NCBI GenBank assembly: GCA_963769715.1
Contig: CAVYNE010000022.1
Location: 62,001-126,000 of the forward strand
Length of the DNA: 64,000 nt
Direction of reading: 5' to 3'
Origin: Palsa-504 sp963769715
GTDB taxonomy: Bacteria > Actinomycetota > Actinomycetes > Streptosporangiales > Streptosporangiaceae
Shown here: positions 1 through 7,256 of the stretch, one piece after another
Layout of the letters: the number at the start of each line of letters is the position of its first letter
Numbering within the stretch: the first letter of the stretch is position 1
Notes under the pieces: model-generated
Seen by the model: only the letters and a program-made list of their open reading frames with translations
Database searches by the model: none
What the model was told of the DNA's origin: nothing
Position numbers and translations under genes: made by a program

Positions 1-124
1 CGAGCGGCTGCTGTGCACCGGAGACGACTTCGTCACGACCGATCTGCTCCTCGTCAGCGTCGATACCGACGATCCCTCGACCGGCCTCGGACAAGCCGGC
101 AAGGCCAGCCCAGTTGCTGAGTGA
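1..124 (+). CDS. VapC-type PIN-domain toxin, C-terminal fragment
   Basis: Only the last 40 codons lie in the window. They read in frame from base 2 and end at a TGA at 122-124. The peptide contains LLCTGDDFVTTDL, which matches the conserved end of type II toxin PIN domains (the 'GDDF..TD' block that carries the last acidic metal ligands). PIN toxins are RNases paired with an antitoxin, normally encoded just upstream, which would be outside the window. The tail after TDL is longer than usual (about 27 residues). The family call rests on one motif, so it is moderate. Confidence 0.6.
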   Translation, partial: ERLLCTGDDFVTTDLLLVSVDTDDPSTGLGQAGKASPVAE

Positions 125-222
125 CAGGGTCGGCGGCGCTGGCGGCGGTTCCGTATCGTTAGCGACACGGTGTCAACGGCCTGCGTACGCCATGGTTTGC
201 CCGCGCCTGGCGGCGCGCTAGC

Positions 223-1965
223 ATGCCGTGTCAGAAGTCACGTTCGGAGGCACAGCTGACTGCTCAATCACCGCCGGCCCTGCCGGCGGAGCTACCTGAC
301 TGGCCCGCGTGCACGCTCGGCGAGGCCCAGCTGGGCGACCTCGAGCTGCTCACGTCCGGGGTGTTCGCGCCCCTCGGCGGCTTCATGGACGCCGCCGAGG
401 TGGCCGCGGTGACCGAGCGCGGCATGCTGGCCGACGGCACGCCGTGGTCGGTGCCGGTGACCCTCGACGTACCCGCCGGGGTCGTCCCGGCCGATGCTGA
501 CCGCCTGGTGCTGCAGGACTCGGAGGGCTCCCCGCTGGCCGTGCTCTCGATCACCGAACGGCTGACCCCGCCGGGGGCCGGCCACGAGGGGATGGTCCGG
601 CTGGCCGGGCCGGTCACGGCGCTGCGCGAGCCCGAGCACGGGCCGTTCCGCCAGCTGCGCCGACGCCCGGAGGACGTGCGCGCCGAGCTGGCCGACGCGG
701 CTGAGTCGCCCGGGGATTACGTGCTCGCCTACGCCACCCGAGGACCCCTGAACAAGCGTCACCTCGGCCAGTTGCGCCACTACGCGGGCCAGCTGAACGC
801 GCGCCTGCTGGTGCTGCCCCTGGTCTGCGGGCCCGCCGAGATCGTCACCCGGCCAGAGGCGCTGGTCCGCGCGGTCCTGGCGGCCCGGCAGCATCTTCCG
901 GCGGGCACGCTGGTGGTCCCCGTGCCGCTCGCCCCGCGTAGCGCCGCGCCGGACCCGCCGGCCCCGACGGGCTCAACGGGGTGGGCAGCCGCCGACCTGC
1001 GCGCCCAGGCCGTCGTCGCGGCGGCCTACGGCGCCACCCACCTGCTGGCCGACTCACCGGCCGCCACGGGCTGGCCGGCCGGCCAGAAACCCGGCACGCT
1101 GACGCTGCCCGGGGTGCCGATCCCGGTCATCAGCGCCGGCGAGTGGGCCTACGACCCGCGCTCGGAAGTGTGGCGCCCGCTCGCGCTGATCGAACCGGGC
1201 GCCGAACGGGGCGAGCTGAGCCACTCCGAGCTCGGCGCGTTGCTCGATTCCGGTGCCGAGGTTCCCGCCTGGTTCGCTCCGCCGAGTGTGGCCCGTGAGC
1301 TGCGCCGGGCCCGGACGCCCCGGGCCGAGCGCGGTCTGGCGATCTTCTTCACCGGCCTGTCCGGGTCCGGCAAGTCCACCATCGCCCGCGGGCTGGCCGA
1401 GGCGCTGACCGAACGGGGAGACCGCACCATCTCGCTGCTCGACGGCAACCACGTCCGGCAACTGCTGTCCGCCGGGCTCACCTTCTCCCGGGCCGACCGG
1501 GACCTCAACATCGCCCGCATCGGTTTCGTCGCGGCCGAGGTCGCCCGGCACGGCGGCATCGCCATCTGCGCGCCGATCGCGCCCTACGCCGCGGCGCGCG
1601 CGGCCGCCCGCCAGATGGTCACCGAGGTCGGCGACTTCCTGCTCGTCTACGTCTCGACTCCGGTGGACGTCTGCGCGGCGCGCGACCGCAAGGGCCTGTA
1701 CGCCAAGGCCCGGGCCGGGCTGATCACGGGGTTCACCGGGGTGTCCGATCCCTATGAGGAACCGCGTGACGCCGACCTGGTGCTCGACACTTCGGTCATG
1801 ACCCGCCAGCAAGCCGTCGACGCCGTGCTGAAGCTCCTGACCACGGGCGGCTGGCTCGCCAGCCCCGCCGCCGAGCCGGCCGAACCCAGCGGCACCCCGG
1901 CCTCCGGGCCATCCGGGCCAATGATCAGGCTCGGGCCCCTTGGCCCCGCCGGCCGGCGGCTGTAG
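223..1965 (+). CDS. cysC: APS kinase (CysC) fused to a degenerate ATP-sulfurylase domain
   Basis: The C-terminal part (about residues 370-545) is a complete adenylylsulfate kinase. It has P-loop GLSGSGKST, then LDGNHVR, the RIGFVAAEVARHGG helix and the GLYAKARAG lid. It should phosphorylate APS to PAPS in sulfate assimilation. Residues about 20-360 have the fold order of ATP sulfurylase (N-terminal PUA-like segment, then the catalytic Rossmann part). However, the catalytic QxRNPxHxxH block reads ATRGPLNKRH and the GRDHAG block reads ADSPA, so sulfurylase activity is unlikely. The last 35 residues are Pro/Ala-rich. The ATG at 223 has no clear ribosome site, whereas GGAGG at 246-250 precedes an in-frame CTG at 256 that may be the true start. 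Confidence 0.88.
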   Translation: MPCQKSRSEAQLTAQSPPALPAELPDWPACTLGEAQLGDLELLTSGVFAPLGGFMDAAEVAAVTERGMLADGTPWSVPVTLDVPAGVVPADADRLVLQDSEGSPLAVLSITERLTPPGAGHEGMVRLAGPVTALREPEHGPFRQLRRRPEDVRAELADAAESPGDYVLAYATRGPLNKRHLGQLRHYAGQLNARLLVLPLVCGPAEIVTRPEALVRAVLAARQHLPAGTLVVPVPLAPRSAAPDPPAPTGSTGWAAADLRAQAVVAAAYGATHLLADSPAATGWPAGQKPGTLTLPGVPIPVISAGEWAYDPRSEVWRPLALIEPGAERGELSHSELGALLDSGAEVPAWFAPPSVARELRRARTPRAERGLAIFFTGLSGSGKSTIARGLAEALTERGDRTISLLDGNHVRQLLSAGLTFSRADRDLNIARIGFVAAEVARHGGIAICAPIAPYAAARAAARQMVTEVGDFLLVYVSTPVDVCAARDRKGLYAKARAGLITGFTGVSDPYEEPRDADLVLDTSVMTRQQAVDAVLKLLTTGGWLASPAAEPAEPSGTPASGPSGPMIRLGPLGPAGRRL

Positions 1966-1981
1966 GCAGATCCGCCGAAGC

Positions 1982-2245
1982 TCAGTCCTCGTCTTCGGCG
2001 CGGGCGCCTTCCTCGAGCCTGGTGCGGAAGCTGGGGGCCCGGTCGCGCCTGTTCTTGAGGCGCGCCAGCAGCGCCCCCGACATGATGTCCCGCTGCTTGG
2101 AGAGCAGGACGAAGCTGGCTATCCCGCTCACCACGAACGCGAGCGCGAGCAGCAGCAGCCCCCGGGCGCCCGCCAGGTACAGCAGGACTACCGAGACGAC
2201 GAGCAGCACGATCCGCGCTGACGTGTAAGCGAGGGTGGTACGCAT
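1982..2245 (-). CDS. DUF4229-like small membrane protein
   Basis: An 87-residue protein with two hydrophobic segments (about residues 10-28 and 30-48) and a basic-then-acidic cytoplasmic tail ending in EDED. Length, two-helix layout and the S-K-Q-R-D sequence after helix 2 fit the actinobacterial DUF4229 family, whose function is unknown. It starts 16 bp after the PLP-lyase gene on the same strand, so the two probably share a transcript. It converges tail-to-tail with the APS kinase gene, leaving only 16 bp between the stops. Confidence 0.65.
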   Translation of the reverse strand: MRTTLAYTSARIVLLVVSVVLLYLAGARGLLLLALAFVVSGIASFVLLSKQRDIMSGALLARLKNRRDRAPSFRTRLEEGARAEDED

Positions 2246-2261
2246 AACGACCCCAGCATAG

Positions 2262-3251
2262 TCAGTCCCCGGCGAGCGTCGCCGCCAGCAGCTTCGGATC
2301 GATGTTGCCGCCGGAGAGCACCGCTACCGGCGTCGTGGCCTCGGGGAGTTCGTCCCGGTGATACAGCCACGCGGCGACGGCGGCCGCGCCCCCGGGCTCG
2401 GCCACCAGCCGGGCCTGGCGCGCGAGCAGCCCGACCGCGTGGAGCATCTCGTCGTCGGTAACCGTGATGATGTCAGCCACCAGCTCGCGGATGTGCGCGA
2501 ACGGCAGCGCGCCGACCTGCTCGACCCGGAGCGCGTCCGCGACCGTGCGCTGGACCTCTTCCGGGGGCCAGCTGACTCGCTCACCGCGGCGGAAGGACTC
2601 GCGGGCGTCCGCGGCGAGTTCCGGCTCGACGCCTACTACGGCCGCGGCCGGACAGGCGGCCCGCACGGCCGCCGCGATGCCCGAGATCAGGCCACCGCCG
2701 CTGACCGGCACCAGGACCAGGTCGACCCGCGGGCAGTCGGCCGCGATCTCCAGGCCGACCGTGCCCTGGCCGGCGATGACCGCCCGGTCGTCGAAGGGCG
2801 GGATCAGCACGTACCCGTGCCTGGCCATGAGTTCGGAGGTGGCGGCTACTCGCGCCGGCCAGGTCGGCTCCACCGTCACGAGTTCCGCACCGTAGTGCTC
2901 GATCGCATCGGTCTTGACCTTCGGCGCGGTCCGCGGGACCACCACGACCGCCCGCACGCCAAGCAGGGCCGCGGCGTAGGCCACCGCGTGACCATGGTTG
3001 CCGCTGGAATGAGCGATGACGCCGCGCTGCCTGGCGGCCTGCTCGCTGGCCGTGATGGCGGCGTAGGCCCCGCGCAGCTTGAACGACCCGGTGGGCTGGA
3101 GCGACTCGGGCTTGACCAGAACAGGCGGCTCGAGCCCGGCGACCGGGATCAGCGGCGTGCGGACCGCCACTCGCTCGAGCCGGCGCGCCGCGTCCTGTAT
3201 TTCGGCCAGGCTGACCAGCCCGGATCCGGCACCGGTCGTGCCGCCGCTCAT
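2262..3251 (-). CDS. Serine/threonine dehydratase family PLP enzyme
   Basis: A fold-type II PLP enzyme of about 329 residues. The Schiff-base lysine lies in SFKLRGA, the substrate loop is SSGNHGHA, and the glycine-rich phosphate cradle is SGGGLISG. It should deaminate threonine, serine or a hydroxy-amino acid to the 2-oxo acid. It lacks the C-terminal ACT-like regulatory domains of biosynthetic IlvA, so a catabolic threonine ammonia-lyase, serine racemase or hydroxyaspartate lyase is more likely. An ATG lies 15 bp upstream (3266), but the AGAGGTGA sequence just 5' of the second ATG makes 3251 the better start. Confidence 0.85.
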   Translation of the reverse strand: MSGGTTGAGSGLVSLAEIQDAARRLERVAVRTPLIPVAGLEPPVLVKPESLQPTGSFKLRGAYAAITASEQAARQRGVIAHSSGNHGHAVAYAAALLGVRAVVVVPRTAPKVKTDAIEHYGAELVTVEPTWPARVAATSELMARHGYVLIPPFDDRAVIAGQGTVGLEIAADCPRVDLVLVPVSGGGLISGIAAAVRAACPAAAVVGVEPELAADARESFRRGERVSWPPEEVQRTVADALRVEQVGALPFAHIRELVADIITVTDDEMLHAVGLLARQARLVAEPGGAAAVAAWLYHRDELPEATTPVAVLSGGNIDPKLLAATLAGD

Positions 3252-3541
3252 CCCGTCACCTCTCATGCTGTTTCCCCGCGCAACCTGGCCGATCCACTAG
3301 GCGTCACCGTCATCTGGCTCGTGGCGGCCGCCGTCTGAATGCGACTCCTTCAGTCTTGCGTAACATATGCCAACTAGTGCGTTTATCACTGATAGTCATT
3401 CGGTAACTACCAGTTACTGCCAAGTCGTCCACGAAACGCCGATCTAATTTCCAGAAATCTCGGTAGAAAGTACTCGTTGAGCGCCAAACTAGAGGGGCAT
3501 CTGACGCAGGCTCAAAGGGAGACAGTCGGAGGAGACTGAAC
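3252..3541. promoter_or_regulatory. Divergent intergenic region before bldC
   Basis: This 290-bp gap between the lyase and bldC is distinctly more A+T-rich than its surroundings from about 3345 to 3500, as expected for a promoter region. A perfect inverted repeat GTAACT-ACC-AGTTAC lies at 3403-3417 and could bind a dimeric regulator; no known regulator is recognised from it. The bldC ribosome site is the GGAGGA sequence at about 3529-3534. No open reading frame on either strand looks genuine. Confidence 0.4.
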
Positions 3542-3751
3542 GTGGACGGCAACAACGAGCGCCTTCTCACACCTGGAGAGGTGGCCACACTGTTCCGGGT
3601 GGATCCGAAGACCGTGACCCGCTGGGCGGCCTCCGGGCGCATCACGAGCATCCGGACCCCGGGCGGGCACCGCAGGTTCCGTGAGTCTGAAGTACGGGCT
3701 CTGCTACGCGGCGACAGCGAACCATCACCACAAGGCCACCCAGCGGCCTGA
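3542..3751 (+). CDS. bldC: BldC, MerR-like developmental DNA-binding protein
   Basis: A 69-residue protein that is almost entirely one winged-helix MerR-type domain: LLTPGEVATLFRVDPKTVTRWAASGRITSIRT, then the wing GGHRRFRESEVRALL. The PKTVTRWA...TSIRT.GGHRR stretch is the hallmark of actinomycete BldC, which binds direct repeats cooperatively and controls entry into development. The length equals that of known BldC proteins. The start is GTG at 3542 with GGAGGA just upstream. It is monocistronic, with no same-strand neighbour within 1.8 kb. Confidence 0.95.
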   Translation: MDGNNERLLTPGEVATLFRVDPKTVTRWAASGRITSIRTPGGHRRFRESEVRALLRGDSEPSPQGHPAA

Positions 3752-3793
3752 CCACGCTCGAGCGGATGAGACCACCCGCGGTCTCTCCGGTAT

Positions 3794-3824
3794 GTGGGGG
3801 GTTCAGGGGGCCGGTGGGGGGTTC
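3794..3824 (+). repeat. Direct repeat with G-quadruplex potential downstream of bldC
   Basis: The 11-mer GTGGGGGGTTC occurs twice (3794-3804 and 3814-3824), separated by AGGGGGCCG. The G-strand thus carries runs of 6, 5, 2 and 6 Gs within 31 bases. That could fold into a quadruplex in DNA or in the 3' end of the bldC transcript, 40 bp past its stop. Confidence 0.45.
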
Positions 3825-3880
3825 CTCAGATTTTCCAGCGCCTAGTCGGCGGCCTGGCTGGCGCGTGCGTTCTCGCGGCT

Positions 3881-4156
3881 TCAGGATTCGTCGCCTTCGG
3901 CGGTGTCTTGCCATGTGTACTCGCCGTTCATCCGCGCGTACTCAAGGAACTCCTGGCGCAGCGCCTCGTCGTCCTGCCGCCAGCGGTTACGGCGCTGCTC
4001 GGCTTCTTCGGGGGTCAGCGCCTGGGCCGCTAGCCGGGAGTAGTCGGCGTCCTGCGGCCCGATCTCCACGTAGACATCGCCGAGGATGCGCCCGTCGTGA
4101 CCAGTCGCGGTCTGCGGAACCATGAGGTTCCCGTTCGGCAGTCGTATGACGAACAT
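3881..4156 (-). CDS. Small hypothetical protein, partner of the metallopeptidase gene
   Basis: A 91-residue soluble protein starting MFVIRLPNGNLMVPQTA. It has a predicted beta-rich first half (VYVEIGPQD) and a charged helical second half (LTPEEAEQRRNRWRQDDEALRQEFLEYARMNGEY). I do not recognise a domain. It begins 11 bp after the stop of the HEXXH metallopeptidase gene, so the two are co-transcribed. A small acidic protein directly downstream of a possible toxin-like protease could be an inhibitor or immunity protein, but that is inference from position only. Confidence 0.6.
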   Translation of the reverse strand: MFVIRLPNGNLMVPQTATGHDGRILGDVYVEIGPQDADYSRLAAQALTPEEAEQRRNRWRQDDEALRQEFLEYARMNGEYTWQDTAEGDES

Positions 4157-4167
4157 CGCTGATCACC

Positions 4168-5424
4168 TTAGATGCCATAGCGCCGGTTGAAATACAGCAT
4201 GACCCGCAGTGCAGTCCGTGTATCCCCGCTCAGCATGTCCACCAGAGCCGGCCGCTGCCTGGACGCGATCGCGGCGAATGCGTCCGCGAAGAACTCCTTG
4301 CGTCCGAGGCCGCCGGGCTGACGGTGGAAATCACTGGCGAAATGCGGCTGGCACTGATCGTAGAGCATGCGAAACTCCGCTGAGTCAGATTGCCATTTAC
4401 CTGGCTGACTGTCGAGATCATCGAGCGCGTGTCCGACCTCGTGGCACATCACGTCCGGAGTCGGAGACGGCCGGGAGCCGACCACGATCTTCCGCTCCCC
4501 GTAAGCGCCCGCGCAGGCATCCCACGAGGCCCGCCCGGAAGGCAGCGGGACGCCGCGCAGGCTGGTCATGTCGTCGAGTTCGGGGACGCCGCCGGGGCCG
4601 ATGAAGATCGCGTCGAGGCCGTCGGCCAGCCTTTCCTTGATCCGCTCGGGAAGTTCGGCCAGCCGGTCGACGGCCGCCACCACCTCCCGGGGCGGCAGCG
4701 ACGCCGGGTCCCATTGCCGCCACAAGATGGCCTCGATCGACCCGCAGTGCCTGCGGCCGTCCGCGGCCAGCGGCCGTCCCCGGGGATGCGCGGGAGTGAA
4801 AGGCAGCCCGGCGTGCGCGGCCGACCCGCCGCCCCGCCAGGAAGAGCGCCCGGACCCGTCGGGCTGACGCGGGACGCCGGCCGCGACCCGGGCCAGCTCT
4901 GCCGCCCGGGTATCCGGCAGGCTCGCGGCTGCGGACTGCGCCAGGCCCGGCTGCGCCGTTTTGTACCAGCGCGTCTTCGGACCGGGCGCCGCTGGCACCG
5001 GTCTGGCGACCTCGCCCAAGCCGACCGCGGCGGCATCGGCCGGCGCCTCGCGGATCCGCGCCCTGGCTGCCCCGGAGCGCACCGAGGACGCCGCCCCGGC
5101 GTCCCGGCGGGTCCCGCTCACCCGGTGATCGGCCCACGGACCGGCCGGATCGCCCGGTGCCGCCGGAGTACCCGGCCCGACCGGCGCTTCTGATACCGGT
5201 GCACCGCCTGGCCAGGGTGAAGCGGTGTGCGCCAGCTCGCCGGGCGGGCCGCCCGGCGTGGACCATTCCCCGGACGCGGGGGCGTGGCCGCGAGCTGGGT
5301 CCGGCCCGCGGCGGCGGCCACGCCGATGCCGGCCCTGCGCACCGGAAACCCCCGAGGCCATCTCGGCCCGGCGCCTGCGGGGATGAGCGAGCCGACGGAT
5401 GCGGTCGAACAGCCTTAGCCGCAT
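4168..5424 (-). CDS. Putative zinc metallopeptidase with lethal-factor-like HEXXH domain
   Basis: A 418-residue protein. Residues 1-190 are Arg/Pro/Gly/Ala-rich and probably disordered. The C-terminal domain contains CHEVGH (histidines at 328 and 332) followed 45 residues later by KEFFADAFA, whose Glu377 would be the third zinc ligand; this is gluzincin-type spacing. The arrangement, with a preceding 'LPERIKERLADGLDAIFIG' segment and a late 'E-F-F-A-D' helix, resembles anthrax-lethal-factor-like (ATLF) peptidase domains found in polymorphic toxins. No signal peptide or transmembrane helix is visible. The start is an ATG with AGGAG 9 nt upstream. The 91-residue gene follows closely. Confidence 0.65.
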   Translation of the reverse strand: MRLRLFDRIRRLAHPRRRRAEMASGVSGAQGRHRRGRRRGPDPARGHAPASGEWSTPGGPPGELAHTASPWPGGAPVSEAPVGPGTPAAPGDPAGPWADHRVSGTRRDAGAASSVRSGAARARIREAPADAAAVGLGEVARPVPAAPGPKTRWYKTAQPGLAQSAAASLPDTRAAELARVAAGVPRQPDGSGRSSWRGGGSAAHAGLPFTPAHPRGRPLAADGRRHCGSIEAILWRQWDPASLPPREVVAAVDRLAELPERIKERLADGLDAIFIGPGGVPELDDMTSLRGVPLPSGRASWDACAGAYGERKIVVGSRPSPTPDVMCHEVGHALDDLDSQPGKWQSDSAEFRMLYDQCQPHFASDFHRQPGGLGRKEFFADAFAAIASRQRPALVDMLSGDTRTALRVMLYFNRRYGI

Positions 5425-5580
5425 GTAACCGGTCTCCTGCTCTGTTGCCCTGACGGCCAGCGTATGCCGACTTCACCCGCCACGTCATCTGATGCGTCCA
5501 ACAGCTGGTAACGGGCGGTCCGGTATAACACTTGACCTATTCCGGCCCGTGGCATAGATGCCGAAGGTTAGGCTTCCGCC

Positions 5581-6045
5581 ATGTTGTTGTCTGGTGCCCT
5601 ATTTGCGCTGTTCATGACGGGCTTCTGGCTTTACTGCCTGACAGACGCCATACTTACCCCGGCCGCGGAGTGCCGGGGCCTGTCCAAACCGGCCTGGATC
5701 GTCGTCATCACCGTGACATTCATCGGCGGGGCCATCGCCTGGCTCATCGTCCGGCAACCCGCGCGCAGCTCATCCGACCTGCGCGCGCCGATGTCGCGCT
5801 GGGATCCGGACCGAGCCGATGTCCTCGGTGAGGACTACTTTCGAAGCCAGGGATGGACCGACGAGGACGACGCCGTAGCACGTCATCCGGCCGGCCGGGC
5901 CAGGATGGCCGACGCCCGCCGGGCCAGGATGGCCGGCACCGGCCGGGCCGCGCCCGCGCCCAGGGGGCCGGACGACGACCCGGAGTTCCTGCGCGCGCTC
6001 GACCGCGCGATCCGCGGTAATTCACAGGCCGGCGAAGAGCTCTGA
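5581..6045 (+). CDS. PLDc_N-domain membrane protein
   Basis: A 154-residue protein with two transmembrane helices (about residues 3-22 and 38-58). The first 60 residues match the phospholipase-D-nuclease N-terminal (PLDc_N) module: FWLYCLTDAI...RGLSKPAWIVVITVTFIGGAIAWLI. That module is found alone or at the start of cardiolipin synthases. The remainder is cytoplasmic and low-complexity, with a duplicated 'GRARMADARRARMAGTGRA' stretch. The function of stand-alone members is unknown. It stands by itself, divergent from the metallopeptidase gene and convergent with ccsB. Confidence 0.75.
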   Translation: MLLSGALFALFMTGFWLYCLTDAILTPAAECRGLSKPAWIVVITVTFIGGAIAWLIVRQPARSSSDLRAPMSRWDPDRADVLGEDYFRSQGWTDEDDAVARHPAGRARMADARRARMAGTGRAAPAPRGPDDDPEFLRALDRAIRGNSQAGEEL

Positions 6046-6128
6046 GCACGTATCCCCGGCGTGCGCCCGTGCCGAGAAGCTGACGGGCCAGTGCCGAGAG
6101 GCTGACGGCCCGGTTAAGTCGGCCTGGT

Positions 6129-7250
6129 TCAGCTCACGCCGGCGTAGGAATGCAGTCCGGCGATGAACACCTGCACGACCAGGATGTTGAAGATCAGGCT
6201 GGTGAAGCCGAGCAGCTGGATGTAGTGCGCCCGGCGGCCACGCCAGCCCGCGGTGGCCCTGGCGTGCAGGAACGCCGCGTAGAGCACCCAGGTGATGAAG
6301 GCCCAGGTCTCCACCGGGTCCCAGCCCCAGTACCGGCCCCAGGCCTGGTCGGCCCAGATCGCGCCCGCGATGACGCCGAACGTCCAGACCGGGAACCCGA
6401 ACATGATGGTCCGGTAGGTCAGCCGGTCGATCTGCTCGATGCTGGGCAGCCTGCGGATGATCCCGTTACCCGGCTCGGCCCGGCCGGCTGCTACCCGCCT
6501 GGCGTACCTGTCGACCCACAGGTAGACGAAGCCGAGCACCGCGGAGACGAAGAAGATGCCGGTCGCCAGCGTCATCGCGGTGACGTGGATGTCCAGCCAG
6601 TACGACTGCAGGGCCGGGACGAGTTCCCCGGCCGCGGTGTAGATGAGCGTCTCGGCGAGCCCCAGCGTGATCACCACCGCGCCCATGACGAAAACGCCGA
6701 GGGTCCAGGCCCGGTAGCGGATCATCACGAACAGGAAGAAGATCGCGGCGACGCAGGTCAGGGCGGTGACGAACTCGTACATGTTGCCCCAGGGCGCCCG
6801 GTGCACCGCCAGCCCGCGGGTGACGACGGCCGCGGTATGGGCCGCCACCCCCACCAAGCTGAGCACCAGAGCCGTCTGCACCCAGCGGCCGGCCACACGG
6901 ATGGCGCGCAGCGGCGGCACCGCCAGCTCGGGCATCGAGTCGGCGCCGCCGACCGGCCCGTCCGCCGGAGCCCCGGGAACCGCCGGAGCCTCAGGGGCGC
7001 CGGGAACCGCCGGAGCCCCGGGAATCGGCGGAGCCCCGGGAATCGGCGGAGCCGTGCGGCCTCCCGCGCCGATGGCGGCCAGGGCGGTGGCGCGGTCCTG
7101 CGCCTGCTGCCCGCGGGCCGCCGCGGCCGCCCGCCGCGGTCGCCCGAAGGCGAAGTCGCCGGCGAACGCGACCACCGAGAGGGAGTAAATGACCAGCGCC
7201 GCGATCAGGAAGGCGTTGCTGACGTGACCCAGGGCAACGTTGACGGGCAT
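6129..7250 (-). CDS. ccsB: Cytochrome c biogenesis protein CcsB (CcsA/ResC type)
   Basis: A 373-residue polytopic membrane protein with about eight helices. It carries the haem-handling tryptophan motif WADQAWGRYWGWDPVETWAF that defines the CcsA/ResC/CcmC superfamily. With ResB it forms the System II haem translocase and cytochrome c synthetase on the outer face of the membrane. Between helix 1 and the membrane core there is a cytoplasmic linker built of G-A-P-P-I-P-like repeats (DNA about 6950-7050). Conserved histidines lie near VHRAPWGNMYEF and in the last third. It follows resB by 6 bp in the same operon. Confidence 0.93.
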   Translation of the reverse strand: MPVNVALGHVSNAFLIAALVIYSLSVVAFAGDFAFGRPRRAAAAARGQQAQDRATALAAIGAGGRTAPPIPGAPPIPGAPAVPGAPEAPAVPGAPADGPVGGADSMPELAVPPLRAIRVAGRWVQTALVLSLVGVAAHTAAVVTRGLAVHRAPWGNMYEFVTALTCVAAIFFLFVMIRYRAWTLGVFVMGAVVITLGLAETLIYTAAGELVPALQSYWLDIHVTAMTLATGIFFVSAVLGFVYLWVDRYARRVAAGRAEPGNGIIRRLPSIEQIDRLTYRTIMFGFPVWTFGVIAGAIWADQAWGRYWGWDPVETWAFITWVLYAAFLHARATAGWRGRRAHYIQLLGFTSLIFNILVVQVFIAGLHSYAGVS

Positions 7251-7256
7251 GGCCCC

